A stretch of 64,000 nucleotides of DNA from Paenibacillus sp. FSL H7-0737. GTDB lineage: Bacteria > Bacillota > Bacilli > Paenibacillales > Paenibacillaceae. Position 1 is the first letter of the stretch. Each line of letters opens with the position of its first letter. Location of the stretch: assembly GCF_000758545.1 (NCBI RefSeq), contig NZ_CP009279.1:1054001-1118000 (forward strand). The letters run 5' to 3'. Positions 8,594 to 17,980 of the stretch are shown here, piece by piece. The notes below the pieces were generated by a model, which was not told the DNA's origin, did no database searches, and saw only the letters and a list, made by a program, of their open reading frames with translations. The position numbers and the translations under genes were made by a program.

Positions 8594-9526
8594 ATGGAAA
8601 AAACTTTGGTTTTTGGACACAAAAATCCGGATACGGATACCATTTGTTCTGCAATTGCTTATGCTGCACTCAAAAAGGAATTGGGCTGGGATGCTGAGGC
8701 CGTTCGTCTGGGCGAGGTTAGTGGTGAAACGCAATTTGCGCTTGATCGTTTCGGAGTCGCTGCTCCTCGTCTGGTAGAGAACGTAGCTGGTGAAGCAAAT
8801 CAGGTTATTCTTGTTGACCATAACGAACGCCAACAAAGTGCGAATGACATTGATCAAGTGCGCGTGGTTGAAGTTATCGACCATCACCGGATCGCAAACT
8901 TTGAGACTGCACATCCGTTATACTATCGTGCTGAGCCAGTAGGCTGTACAGCTACTATTCTTAACAAGTTGTATAAAGAAAACGGAGTTGCTATTCCTAA
9001 AGAAATCGCCGGATTGATGCTGTCTGCGATCATTTCTGATTCCTTGCTGTTTAAATCACCAACTTGCACTGCGGAAGATGTAGCTGCAGCACGTGAGCTT
9101 GCTGAAATCGCTGGTGTAGATGCTGAAAGCTACGGTCTCGACATGCTGAAAGCTGGAGCTGATCTTAGCGACAAGAGTATCGCTCAACTGATTTCCTTGG
9201 ATGCAAAGGAATTCAAAATGGGTGAATACAAAGTTGAAATCGCTCAAGTGAACGCGGTAGATGTTAATGATGTTCTCTCCAAACAAGCTGAACTGGAAAC
9301 TGCACTTACTTCCATTATTGCTGAAAAAGAATTGGATCTGTTTTTGTTTGTAGTTACAGATATCCTTAATAATGATTCCGTAGGTCTGGCTCTGGGTCGA
9401 GTTGCAGGTGCAGTAGAAACGGCGTACAATGTTAAGCTTGATGACAATAAAGCACTTCTCAGAGGTGTAGTATCCCGTAAATCGCAAATCGTTCCTGTTC
9501 TTACAGAAACAATTGCTAAGCTGTAA
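8594..9526 (+). CDS. ppaC: Manganese-dependent inorganic pyrophosphatase (family II)
   Basis: Cytoplasmic enzyme hydrolysing pyrophosphate to two phosphates, pulling biosynthetic reactions forward. The 310-aa protein shows the DHH-family motifs: [16 protein letters not shown] at the N-terminus, LVDHNER, and the VIDHHRI DHH motif, and the C-terminal DHHA2 region with the RKSQIVPVL substrate-binding motif at the end. Start ATG at 8594 has AAGGAG seven bases upstream; a TTG six bases earlier is in frame but worse placed. Own terminator at 9574. Confidence 0.93.
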   Translation: MEKTLVFGHKNPDTDTICSAIAYAALKKELGWDAEAVRLGEVSGETQFALDRFGVAAPRLVENVAGEANQVILVDHNERQQSANDIDQVRVVEVIDHHRIANFETAHPLYYRAEPVGCTATILNKLYKENGVAIPKEIAGLMLSAIISDSLLFKSPTCTAEDVAAARELAEIAGVDAESYGLDMLKAGADLSDKSIAQLISLDAKEFKMGEYKVEIAQVNAVDVNDVLSKQAELETALTSIIAEKELDLFLFVVTDILNNDSVGLALGRVAGAVETAYNVKLDDNKALLRGVVSRKSQIVPVLTETIAKL

Positions 9527-9573
9527 CACATTTTGATAATTGCACTCTATTCGGTGCAGTAGCATTCATATAA

Positions 9574-9622
9574 GAGCCACGTCATCCATTGAAAGTTATA
9601 AGGGTGACGTGGTTCTTTTTGT
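9574..9622 (+). terminator. Intrinsic terminator after ppaC
   Basis: GAGCCACGTCATCC (9574-9587) pairs with GGGTGACGTGGTTC (9602-9615) with G-U pairs, followed by TTTTTGTTTT. Confidence 0.8.
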
Positions 9623-9709
9623 TTTACGACACATTCTGCTACAATACTTTGAGAGGTAAGAGTAACAACCAACATCTGGAATATAACAAAGAGATAGGGG
9701 ATATTAAGA

Positions 9710-10816
9710 ATGGAATTGTTTGCAACACTCGAGCAGGACGATTACGAGGAACTGTTATTTTGTCAGGATAAAGCATCAGGATTAAAGGCAATCATCGCCA
9801 TTCATGACACGACATTAGGGCCCGCACTGGGTGGAACACGGATGTGGACCTATGCTACAGAAGAGGAAGCGATTGTTGACGCACTTCGATTAGCGAAAGG
9901 GATGACGTACAAAAATGCAGTATCCGGCCTAAATTTAGGCGGTGGGAAAACGGTAATTATAGGGGATCCCAAGAAGGATAAGAATGAAGCGATGTTCCGT
10001 GCTTTTGGAAGATACATACAGGGCTTGAATGGACGTTACATAACAGCCGAGGATGTTGGCACTACAGAAGAAGATATGAACATTATTTATCAGGAGACAG
10101 ATTATGTTACAGGTACATCTCCTACTTATGGTTCATCGGGCAATCCGTCACCAGCGACGGCTTACGGCGTATACCAAGGGATGAAGGCAGCGGCCAAAGC
10201 AGCGTTTGGCAGTGATTCGCTCGAAGGAAAGACTGTAGCCGTTCAAGGCGTTGGGAATGTGGCTTTTTCGCTGTGTAAGCATCTTCATGAAGAGGGCGCT
10301 CAGCTTATCGTAACCGATATTCATAAAGAAGCTGTGGGGCGTGCAGTAGAGGCTTACGGCGCCAAAGCAGTCGATCCCGCAGATATTATCAGTACAGACT
10401 GTGATATCTATGCTCCATGCGCACTCGGAGCAACGATCAATGATGAGTCCCTCCGGGTAATTAAGGCGAAGGTGATCGCAGGCGCAGCCAACAATCAGTT
10501 AAAAGAGGCCTATCATGGCGATACTCTGCACGAAATGGGCATTGTGTATGCTCCTGATTATGTGATTAATGCTGGTGGCGTTATTAATATTGCGGATGAA
10601 CTGAATGGTTATAATAAGGAACGTGCATTTAAGCAGGTTTCAAAAATTTACGATAACATCACCCGCGTGCTGGAAATCTCACGTCTAAATGGAATTCCTA
10701 CTTCTGTTGCGGCAAATCAGCTTGCAGAGGAGCGGATTTCCTTATTAAGAAATACTCGTAGTACTTTCTTGCGTAACGGTCAACATGCTCTTAGCAGAAG
10801 ATCACTACGGGGATAA
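9710..10816 (+). CDS. Leucine dehydrogenase (Glu/Leu/Phe/Val dehydrogenase family)
   Basis: NAD-dependent oxidative deamination of branched-chain amino acids to 2-oxo acids, feeding branched-chain fatty acid synthesis. The 368-aa protein matches the Leu-dehydrogenase size. The substrate domain shows [16 protein letters not shown] and [15 protein letters not shown], which holds the conserved Lys residues; the NAD-binding Rossmann motif [11 protein letters not shown] is at about residue 180; APCALGA and [13 protein letters not shown] follow. RBS ATAGGGG lies about ten bases before ATG. It stands alone rather than in a buk/bkd operon. Valine or phenylalanine preference cannot be excluded. Confidence 0.9.
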   Translation: MELFATLEQDDYEELLFCQDKASGLKAIIAIHDTTLGPALGGTRMWTYATEEEAIVDALRLAKGMTYKNAVSGLNLGGGKTVIIGDPKKDKNEAMFRAFGRYIQGLNGRYITAEDVGTTEEDMNIIYQETDYVTGTSPTYGSSGNPSPATAYGVYQGMKAAAKAAFGSDSLEGKTVAVQGVGNVAFSLCKHLHEEGAQLIVTDIHKEAVGRAVEAYGAKAVDPADIISTDCDIYAPCALGATINDESLRVIKAKVIAGAANNQLKEAYHGDTLHEMGIVYAPDYVINAGGVINIADELNGYNKERAFKQVSKIYDNITRVLEISRLNGIPTSVAANQLAEERISLLRNTRSTFLRNGQHALSRRSLRG

Positions 10817-10846
10817 GGTGCATAGGTACTTAAATTAGTCTTTCAC

Positions 10847-10900
10847 AAGCAAAAACGCCGTTGGTGTCCTTAAAGGACGTCAACGGCGTTTTTGCTTGTT
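10847..10900. terminator. Bidirectional terminator between leucine dehydrogenase and cyclophilin genes
   Basis: Long stem around AACGCCGTTG (10854-10863) and CAACGGCGTT (10881-10890), with AAAAA on the left and TTTTTG on the right, so a U tract exists for both strands. Confidence 0.85.
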
Positions 10901-11615
10901 ATTGTACCTTTTGTGGTTCTGGGTAAGTGACACCCAGTGTGTCGACGGTTACTTTCTTCATCACTGGTGGCTCTTCTGGACGATCTGAACTGTCTGTTTT
11001 CAAGCCAACAATGGATTTAACCACGTCCATGCCTTCGGTAACTTTACCAAAAGCGGCATAGCTTCCATCTAGACTAGGATAAGCTGCATCCATAATAAAG
11101 AACTGGGAACCGGCAGAATCTGGAGCCTGCGATCTTGCCATGGACAGAACACCTTCCGTATGCAACAGGTTATTAGTAAACCCGTTTCCGGAGAATTCTC
11201 CAGCGATGCTATATCCTGGACCACCCATACCGGTACCATCAGGGTCACCGCCCTGAATCATGAAGTCAGGCATCACTCTATGGAATATGGTGCCGTCATA
11301 AAATCCTTTTTGAATCAGTGAGATGAAGTTGTTCACAGTGTTAGGGGCAACTTCAGGATAAAGCTCGGCTTTGATGATGCCTCCGTTATCCATCTCAATA
11401 GTCACAATGGGGTGGCTTGCTGTAGCTGAAGGGAGTCCTTCGTTAGCGCCAGCATTTGTCTCGCTGCTTGCGTTATTTCCTGCTGCCCCACTGCTGCTTC
11501 CATTATTACTGCTGGCATTGTTATTGGTAGGCTTATTACCGCAACCTGCTGCAATAACCATCACCAGGCATAACATGACCATTAGGATAGCAGATCTTGC
11601 TCGTGTAGACTTCAC
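10899..11615 (-). CDS. Lipoprotein peptidyl-prolyl cis-trans isomerase (cyclophilin)
   Basis: Extracytoplasmic folding catalyst anchored to the membrane. The 238-aa precursor has a signal peptide with lipobox VIAAGC, so Cys25 would be lipidated. A Ser/Asn/Gly-rich linker follows, then a cyclophilin domain (about residues 70-230): AELYPEVAPNTVNNF, FHRVMPDFMIQGGDP with the catalytic Arg, ARSQAPDSAGSQFFI and FGKVTEGMDVV. Start ATG at 11615 is preceded by an AGGAGAG site. Monocistronic, with a shared terminator. Confidence 0.92.
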   Translation of the reverse strand: MKSTRARSAILMVMLCLVMVIAAGCGNKPTNNNASSNNGSSSGAAGNNASSETNAGANEGLPSATASHPIVTIEMDNGGIIKAELYPEVAPNTVNNFISLIQKGFYDGTIFHRVMPDFMIQGGDPDGTGMGGPGYSIAGEFSGNGFTNNLLHTEGVLSMARSQAPDSAGSQFFIMDAAYPSLDGSYAAFGKVTEGMDVVKSIVGLKTDSSDRPEEPPVMKKVTVDTLGVTYPEPQKVQ

Positions 11616-11712
11616 TAATCAATCTCTCCTTTTTCTTGAATAATCTCGTAGGTACTTCTCATAATAACCTCTTTGTCCCTTTACATGCAAAGGTCAGTTG
11701 TGACATGTGGGA

Positions 11713-11741
11713 TTGGCACATTCTCAAAAGAGGTTTACAAT
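11713..11741 (+). promoter_or_regulatory. Sigma-A promoter of the MFS transporter gene
   Basis: TTGGCA (11713-11718), 17-nt spacer, TACAAT (11736-11741), 45 nt before the start codon. Confidence 0.6.
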
Positions 11742-11786
11742 AATAGGAATGTTTCCGCGAGAACATCAAGAAAGGATGTGTAGATC

Positions 11787-12992
11787 ATGCGCTTTTCATG
11801 GAAACGGAACTTGATCGTGCTTTGGGTGGGTGTCTTTTTTTGTAGTACGGCGTATTCGATCTCTATTCCGTTCCTCTCTATTTTTTTGAGTGACGAGCTT
11901 GGGGTTACGAATCATTTGGAAATTTGGTCTGGGGTTAGTTTTGGGATAACCTTTCTAGCCAGCGCTTTAATTTCTCCCTACTGGGGTTCCCTCGCCGACA
12001 AATATGGTCGGAAGCCGATGCTTATTCGCTCGGGCTTCAGTTTGGCAGCCTTATATCTGATTAATTACTTCGTGCATGATCCTTACGTCTTTCTGATCGT
12101 GCGCGTACTACAAGGATTGCTTGCTGGATTTGTTCCGGCTGCGATAGCCATGGTGGCTACGAACACACCTGAGGATAAGACCGGTTATGCGCTGAGTATT
12201 ATGTCTACAGCCGGAGCAACGGGCAGTATCATTGGTCCATTGATCGGCGGTGTAGTGAGCTTTTACACAAGCAATCGGGTTGCTTTTTTATTCTCAGCAG
12301 GTATTGTACTCGTTTCGGCACTTATTGCTACTTTTTTTGCTAAAGAAGAGAATTTTGACCGATCTGCTCCGAGGTCTCATGTAAGTGATGATATCAAGGA
12401 AGCGCGAAGCAATCGCGCATTTATGACTTTGCTATCGCTGGCGGGGATAAGCACCTTTTCTGTTATGATTCTGGAGCCGCTTATTCCGATACATCTGCTA
12501 GATATGGGAATCGCCAAAAGCAGCGCCTCGCTAAGCTCAGGAATTGTATTCTCCGCTGTGGGTATTGCTACTGTGCTAATGGCTCCGCAGTGGGGGAGAA
12601 TCGGAAGCCGGAAGGGCTTCGGGATGATCTTGTTCATTGGATTAATCGGTGGAGGTATCGGTAATATTCTGCAATTCTTTGTTACAGGGTATGTGGAATT
12701 CGCCGTTCTTCGTTTTGCCTACGGCTTGTTCTATGCAGGTGTGCTTCCATCTGTAAATGCAATGATTGTACAAGTTATTGAGCCCGGGTTTCGCGGACGT
12801 GCTTTTGGTCTCAACCAAGCGGCATCTCAACTCGCGACAATGGCCGGGCCTATTATAGGCGGTTTACTTGGGGCTTTTATCCAGATCCGCTGGGTGTTTG
12901 TGATCAATGGGGTGATGCTGCTTGTAGCAGCGGTATTGGTTAAGACCCGTAAGCTGGATTCCCAAATTGCAGCAGCGCGTTCAGTAGAATAA
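11787..12992 (+). CDS. MFS drug-efflux-type transporter
   Basis: Proton-driven exporter of the DHA1-like major facilitator group. The 401-aa protein has 12 hydrophobic segments; loop 2-3 motif A is seen as GSLADKYGRKPML, and antiporter motif C as GSIIGPLIGG in segment 5. The second half starts after a hydrophilic loop at residues ~185-210. AAAGGATG ribosome binding site precedes the ATG. No adjacent regulator is seen; upstream promoter is a good sigma-A match. Substrate unknown; tetracycline/multidrug-type exporters of this size are the closest remembered relatives. Confidence 0.85.
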   Translation: MRFSWKRNLIVLWVGVFFCSTAYSISIPFLSIFLSDELGVTNHLEIWSGVSFGITFLASALISPYWGSLADKYGRKPMLIRSGFSLAALYLINYFVHDPYVFLIVRVLQGLLAGFVPAAIAMVATNTPEDKTGYALSIMSTAGATGSIIGPLIGGVVSFYTSNRVAFLFSAGIVLVSALIATFFAKEENFDRSAPRSHVSDDIKEARSNRAFMTLLSLAGISTFSVMILEPLIPIHLLDMGIAKSSASLSSGIVFSAVGIATVLMAPQWGRIGSRKGFGMILFIGLIGGGIGNILQFFVTGYVEFAVLRFAYGLFYAGVLPSVNAMIVQVIEPGFRGRAFGLNQAASQLATMAGPIIGGLLGAFIQIRWVFVINGVMLLVAAVLVKTRKLDSQIAAARSVE

Positions 12993-13046
12993 CCGGCAGC
13001 TCAAGAGTAACCCTTACTGAGGAAAGTACTCATATTGAAAAACAAA

Positions 13047-13080
13047 TAAAGCCGCCGGATCCTAGCCCGGCGGCTTTATA
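13047..13080. terminator. Terminator between convergent genes
   Basis: TAAAGCCGCCGG (13047-13058) pairs with CCGGCGGCTTTA (13067-13078). GC-rich stem with AT-rich ends on both sides; can serve the MFS gene and the acidic-protein gene. Confidence 0.75.
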
Positions 13081-13084
13081 TAGT

Positions 13085-13483
13085 CTAATCTCCCTGTGAT
13101 CCGTTTAAGACGTCCGTTCCAGGCATGCCATCAACTGGTGGTGAAGCAGGGTCGATGATGGATCCTGGATACACCTCATCTGCGTCAGGAATATCTTCCA
13201 ATGGAGGATCCTCCTCTTCCATCTCTAGCAGCTCCTCGTCCTCAGCATTATCGCTGCTTGTTAGTCCTGCCGTTTCAGCAGCCAGGAATGCATCGGATTC
13301 CAGCAAGTCATTTCTTTCGAGTGTTTCCTCAGGTTGGTTTAAACCAATATCAGCCGCCAAATATTTATCGCCAACCAACACGGGGTCGGCATCTTCATTG
13401 ACAACATCCTCTACATCAATATCAGCTTGAATATAACGCTCATATGCAAAATCGGCTTCAGTTTTATTAGGTGAATCTTCCAT
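13085..13483 (-). CDS. Highly acidic protein of unknown function
   Basis: A 132-aa protein with very high Asp+Glu content and few basic residues, including an acidic stretch DEELLEMEEEDPPLEDIP near residue 85. No signal peptide, membrane segment or Cys. It begins MEDSPNKTEADFAYERYIQAD and ends Gly/Pro-rich. An AGGGAG site lies about nine bases before the ATG at 13483. It is single, with a terminator shared with the MFS gene. I do not recognise a family; probably a Paenibacillus-lineage protein, disordered and perhaps an interaction or sporulation protein. Confidence 0.6.
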   Translation of the reverse strand: MEDSPNKTEADFAYERYIQADIDVEDVVNEDADPVLVGDKYLAADIGLNQPEETLERNDLLESDAFLAAETAGLTSSDNAEDEELLEMEEEDPPLEDIPDADEVYPGSIIDPASPPVDGMPGTDVLNGSQGD

Positions 13484-13706
13484 AGCCGTTCACTCCCTTG
13501 GTAGGTTAAGATTTGGACTTCTCATATGTATCTTTACCCGATTGCCTATGATCGAATCGTTTTATAAATAATCAGGGAATAACGCCGATAAATAACGTCT
13601 TTTTTCGAGAAAATTTACAAGAATAGGCAGGAATAGTGCGAAGGTTGTCGAAATTAAGAATCATATATGATCATTTAAACAACTAATGAATTACTGAGGT
13701 GCTACG

Positions 13707-15605
13707 ATGAAGTTGCCAAAACCAAAGATAGCGGCTACTTTGCTATTATTTCTATTGCTAACAGCAATAGTGCCTTACGGTGCGGCGATAGTGAGTGCTG
13801 GATCATCAGACTCTGCGCTGCCAAGTTGGGAGATTAGATTTGGAAATACAGAAGCAGAGACTGTCGAAGAAGCTGTAGCAGCTTCAGATGATGAATGGAT
13901 TCGCGTAACGCCTCATAATCACAAACCAGAGATGCCAAAAGGTACATCCTCAGCGTGGCTCCGGTTTTCTTTGCCGCAAATGAGCGAGAAATCCGCGTTG
14001 TTCATTAATAAGGTATATGGAAATAGCGTCAAAGCTTATGTGAATAACGCGTTAGTATATGATTCTGAGAATAAATACAATTTCAACGGCAGCAAAATTC
14101 TAATTCCTTTATCCACAGAAGATGGAGGGAAGGAACTATACATATGGACACACGGAGGAAGCAAAGATTTAGGAATAGAAGGCGAAATAAGAGTAGATCG
14201 CTACAGTGAGCTGTTGTCCATTTATGTGAAGCAGGGCTTAATGGATATCATCATTGGGATGACGTTTATCTTTATAGCTATTGTCCTGTTTATTTGTTCA
14301 TTATTCTTGAGAAAAGGATTTTTTACGGCCGGATTTTTGTTGGTGTTAATTCTCTTATCCATTGGAGTCATAGTGGTTACGTATTCTTCGTTTTTGCCGA
14401 TCATTCTCGGGGATTATGGGAAAATCGTGCTTGTATTCTTTGATTTAGCATTGTACACCTTGTTGCCATCAGTAACCTTTTATTTTGAGAAAATATTCGG
14501 TTCAGGGAAAAAACAAATCGTCACCCGATTCCGTAAGTTTCAATTGGTTTATTCTATATTCAGTCTTTCACTAATGGTTATTAATATCCTTCTGTCGTAT
14601 CAGCTGGAAGACTTTTATAGATTCATGACTGCTGATATTCTAGGCATCATTATGATTGTGCAATTTATATTATTGGTAAGCTTAGCGTTTATTCATACTT
14701 ATCGCGGCAATGGGGATGCAATTGTTTTTACTACAGGATTTACAATCTTTGCATTTATATCTCTTGTCGAATTGATCGTATACTACATATCCAGAGAATC
14801 CTATCAATTATATTGGTGGAAGTGGGGGATGATGGTTTTCGTATTATCCTTAATCGTCATTCTGGGGAGAAGGTTTACGAGAAACCATGAACAACTCGTT
14901 GAATATTCTCGTAAGCTTGAGACGTTTAATAATGATTTACAGCGTTCCGAGAAAATGGAGATTATAAGTGAATTGGCAGCTTCTGTAGCGCATGAGGTAC
15001 GGAATCCTTTACAGGTAACCCGTGGTTTCCTTCAGATCCTAGGAGAACGCTCAGATTATAAGGAGAGGGAATATATGCAGATGGCTATCGCAGAACTGGA
15101 TAGAGCTACGGTTATTATCTCAGACTTCCTTACCTTTGCTAAGCCAGGGCTAGAGACCATTGAGAGGCTTGATGTATCCGAGGAGTTACGGCATGTGTCG
15201 GGTATTCTCGCTCCGCTTGCGAATTTGCAAGGGGGAGTCATTGAACTCAACCTGCAGTCGGAACTCTGCGTGATTGGATCATCTGCCAAATTTAAACAAG
15301 CGTTTATTAATATTATAAAAAATAGCATCGAAGCTTTGCAGGATAATGGACTTATTAGAGTTATGGCCTGGAAATCCGAAGCCCATGTAATGATTAGTGT
15401 ACGTGATAATGGAGAAGGGATGAATGGTAGTGAACTGGCCCGATTGGGTGAGCCCTATTACTCTAATAAAACAAAAGGAACAGGACTTGGACTTATGGTA
15501 ACCTTCCGAATAATTGAGGCGATGGAAGGGACAACGGAGTTTCATAGTGAGAAGGGGGAAGGAACGGAGATTATCATTAAATTGCCAACGGCTAGAAAAA
15601 ATTAG
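13707..15605 (+). CDS. 7TM-type sensor histidine kinase (first of a tandem pair)
   Basis: Membrane sensor kinase, 632 aa. A signal-like segment (residues ~10-30) is followed by an extracytoplasmic domain to about residue 170 of the 7TMR-DISM extracellular type (aromatic-rich, IWTHGG...), then seven hydrophobic segments (~175-390), a short coiled linker, a HisKA domain with His429 in SVAHEVRNPLQVTRG, and an HATPase domain with NIIKNSIEAL (N box), DNGEGM (G1) and GTGLGLMVTF (G2). The H-box style recalls KinA/KinE-like sporulation kinases. No response regulator is linked. Its paralogue starts 105 nt downstream and the pair is convergent with a peptide/isoprenoid-enzyme operon, so it is a candidate receptor for that peptide; this is inference. 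Confidence 0.88.
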   Translation: MKLPKPKIAATLLLFLLLTAIVPYGAAIVSAGSSDSALPSWEIRFGNTEAETVEEAVAASDDEWIRVTPHNHKPEMPKGTSSAWLRFSLPQMSEKSALFINKVYGNSVKAYVNNALVYDSENKYNFNGSKILIPLSTEDGGKELYIWTHGGSKDLGIEGEIRVDRYSELLSIYVKQGLMDIIIGMTFIFIAIVLFICSLFLRKGFFTAGFLLVLILLSIGVIVVTYSSFLPIILGDYGKIVLVFFDLALYTLLPSVTFYFEKIFGSGKKQIVTRFRKFQLVYSIFSLSLMVINILLSYQLEDFYRFMTADILGIIMIVQFILLVSLAFIHTYRGNGDAIVFTTGFTIFAFISLVELIVYYISRESYQLYWWKWGMMVFVLSLIVILGRRFTRNHEQLVEYSRKLETFNNDLQRSEKMEIISELAASVAHEVRNPLQVTRGFLQILGERSDYKEREYMQMAIAELDRATVIISDFLTFAKPGLETIERLDVSEELRHVSGILAPLANLQGGVIELNLQSELCVIGSSAKFKQAFINIIKNSIEALQDNGLIRVMAWKSEAHVMISVRDNGEGMNGSELARLGEPYYSNKTKGTGLGLMVTFRIIEAMEGTTEFHSEKGEGTEIIIKLPTARKN

Positions 15606-15710
15606 GAGAATTTAATGATTATTCCGTTTTTTAGAAGGAAAGGGTAGCATAGTGAGCGAAGTAGTAACACACAGAATATTGTTTCTGAAACTTCCTTCTG
15701 AGGTGCCTAT

Positions 15711-17630
15711 ATGCGCTTGATGGTTAGAATACTCCACATTACAATCACCCTTTCACTCCTCCTGATAGGTTGTGGCTCTATTATTGTATCGGCAGCGAAC
15801 CCAAATCCATCCCATGAAATTACAAAGTGGCAAATGAAATGGGAGGATGAAACAGGAAATACAGGACAAGAGATTCCGTGGAGTGAAGGCCAGCAAAGCT
15901 GGATGAACGTAGATTCTAAGAAGGAACTCCCAGAGTTACCTTCAGGAGTATCCTCTTCTTGGACCCGTATTTCCTTACCCGATTTAAGTTATGTGTCTCC
16001 TTCGGTGTATATCGATACTTTATATGCTCTTCATGTGAGAGTGTATGTGGAGGATCGTTTGATCTTCGAGGAAAATCGTAAATATATCAAGGATAACTAT
16101 TCTTTGCTGTTGCCTTTAAGTAAAGAAGATAACGGGAAAACACTATATATCTGGACAGAAACCATGCAAGACAGAATTGGAATTAAAAAAAGTGTAATGA
16201 TCGGTGAACATAGTCAATTAATTAATGAATATATTGAGAATGGACTAAGTGATGTGATTTTGGGCTGCGCTTTTTTTCTGGTGGCTATCGTTCTATTTAT
16301 AAGTGCTCTATACATAAACAGAGATTATTTCTCCAGTGTTGCTTCACTAGCAGTGGTTATAGCGGCTACCGGAATCCTTTCTATAACCTACTCCCCCTTC
16401 ATCTATACCTTTTACAATAAATTGGGGCCAATTAGTAACGTTTGCCTAGACTTAGCCCTTTTTTCACTTCTCCCAGCGCTTACCTTTTTATTTGAGAAAT
16501 TATTCGGTAGTGGTAAATTCAGTATCATTCGAAAATTTCGTCAATTTCAAGTGCTTTACTCTTCTTTTTGTTTGTTATGTCTTTTAATCAATCTCCTATC
16601 AAATAATCGCTATATTGAGTTCTATTATTTTATTTCTACCACCATTATAGGGGTTATCCTTATCCTCCAATTCATCCTGCTGATCGCATGTGTGGTTATG
16701 TTCTCTCTTAAAGGAAATAAAGATGCTATTGTGTTTGCCATTGGATTTGGAACCGCTGCGTTTACTGTAGTTGCAGAGCTATTATGGTATTACATCCAAA
16801 AAGGGAATTATGATTTGTTCTTGTGGAAGTGGGGGCTGGTTGCTTTCATTATTTCCTTGATCGTAATTCTGGAACGAAGATTAGCCTATAACCATCAACA
16901 GGTTGTTAATTACTCTAGAGAACTAGAGCGTTTCAACAATGAATTGGAGCGTTCGGAAAAAATGGAGATCATTAGCGAGCTTGCTGCATCGGTAGCTCAT
17001 GAAGTAAGAAACCCACTACAAGTCACTCGGGGCTTTCTTCAGCTGCTTAGCGAGAAATCCGTTAACGAAGAGCAAATTTATATGTCAATGGCCCTAAGTG
17101 AACTAGATCGTGCATCCAATATTATTACAGATTTCTTAACCTTTGCTAAACCAGAATTTGAGACGATCTCTAGTCTGAATTTATATGATGAATTCAAGCA
17201 TATTGAGAGTATTATGCAGCCCCTGTGTCACATCAATGGAGGGAAAATGATTCTGGATGTATCCGGCCAATTATGGGTAAAAGGAAATTCCTCGAAATTT
17301 AAGCAGGCGTTCATTAACATTATCAAGAACAGCATTGAATCATTCAGTGAAGAAGGGTTCATTTATATGTCGGTGTACGGTGAAGATAATAAAGTGATTA
17401 TTCACATCAAAGATAACGGGGAAGGAATGGACCCTGATGTTCTGCACCGACTCGGAGAACCATATTTCACGAAGAAAAATAAAGGAACAGGTTTAGGATT
17501 GATGGTCACCTTCCGCATCATTGAAACTATGCAAGGTGAAGTAAGATTTACAAGCAAAAAAGGAGTAGGAACCGAATCCATTACCATACTGCCATTGGCA
17601 GAAGCTCCGGATGATTCCTACTCCCTATGA
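15711..17630 (+). CDS. 7TM-type sensor histidine kinase (second of a tandem pair)
   Basis: Paralogue of the preceding gene, 639 aa, with the same architecture: signal segment with Cys in LIGCGS, extracytoplasmic domain, seven membrane segments, HisKA with His430 in SVAHEVRNPLQVTRG, and HATPase with NIIKNSIESF, DNGEGMD and GTGLGLMVTF. Identity is highest in the kinase core and lower in the sensor domain, which suggests a duplication followed by divergence of what is sensed. Upstream GAGGTG site mirrors that of the first kinase. The stop is only 16 nt from the convergent peptide gene's stop and no terminator is seen between them, so transcripts may overlap. Confidence 0.88.
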   Translation: MRLMVRILHITITLSLLLIGCGSIIVSAANPNPSHEITKWQMKWEDETGNTGQEIPWSEGQQSWMNVDSKKELPELPSGVSSSWTRISLPDLSYVSPSVYIDTLYALHVRVYVEDRLIFEENRKYIKDNYSLLLPLSKEDNGKTLYIWTETMQDRIGIKKSVMIGEHSQLINEYIENGLSDVILGCAFFLVAIVLFISALYINRDYFSSVASLAVVIAATGILSITYSPFIYTFYNKLGPISNVCLDLALFSLLPALTFLFEKLFGSGKFSIIRKFRQFQVLYSSFCLLCLLINLLSNNRYIEFYYFISTTIIGVILILQFILLIACVVMFSLKGNKDAIVFAIGFGTAAFTVVAELLWYYIQKGNYDLFLWKWGLVAFIISLIVILERRLAYNHQQVVNYSRELERFNNELERSEKMEIISELAASVAHEVRNPLQVTRGFLQLLSEKSVNEEQIYMSMALSELDRASNIITDFLTFAKPEFETISSLNLYDEFKHIESIMQPLCHINGGKMILDVSGQLWVKGNSSKFKQAFINIIKNSIESFSEEGFIYMSVYGEDNKVIIHIKDNGEGMDPDVLHRLGEPYFTKKNKGTGLGLMVTFRIIETMQGEVRFTSKKGVGTESITILPLAEAPDDSYSL

Positions 17631-17646
17631 GGTTAATCCTGCTGTC

Positions 17647-17886
17647 TTACCAAGAACCGCGTGGTGCTGCGGTTGCTTTCAATACATCTGATGATGGACT
17701 TGGTGGGATTACAAGATAGAATTCATTTGAACCTTCTTCAACGGCTTTCAAGGTAACGCTGTCGGGAATGATTACGCCTAGCGCTTCTTGGAGAGCTGCT
17801 TTTGGATCTGCGAGTAGTCTTTGCTTAAAACTTGGATCTTCCCATGCCTTTTGAATGACTTGATTTCTAAGAACTGCTTCTGACAT
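17647..17886 (-). CDS. NHLP-leader RiPP-type precursor peptide ending in Trp
   Basis: A 79-aa peptide. Residues ~8-62 match the nitrile-hydratase-like leader (NHLP, TIGR03793 type): QKAWEDPSFKQRLLADPKAA, then LGVIIPDSVTLKAVEE and FYLVIPPSP. The short tail SSDVLKATAAPRGSW is the putative core; it has no Cys and ends in Trp79. Start ATG at 17886 follows GGGTG; an in-frame ATG at 17904 is less well placed. It is the second gene of an operon with the isoprenoid-synthase-like gene, whose stop lies about 95 nt upstream. The C-terminal Trp next to an isoprenyl-type enzyme recalls ComX, whose Trp is prenylated by ComQ, but the leader is different. No lanthionine, YcaO, radical SAM or C39 gene is nearby. 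Confidence 0.75.
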   Translation of the reverse strand: MSEAVLRNQVIQKAWEDPSFKQRLLADPKAALQEALGVIIPDSVTLKAVEEGSNEFYLVIPPSPSSDVLKATAAPRGSW

Positions 17887-17980
17887 AATAATCACCCTTT
17901 CCAAAATGTATATATTTACCTTTAATAATATAACATAGCAATTGTGCTAAATCTATTCTTTTTATTACAAAATAATAGAT

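Noticed and set aside
7896..8914. Long minus-strand frames over the AAC(3)-like and ppaC genes
   Set aside because: No family motifs or binding sites; overlapped fully by well-recognised genes on the plus strand.
13125..13430. 101-codon plus-strand frame rich in Ser
   Set aside because: Shadow of the acidic protein gene on the opposite strand; the Ser runs mirror its Asp/Glu codons.
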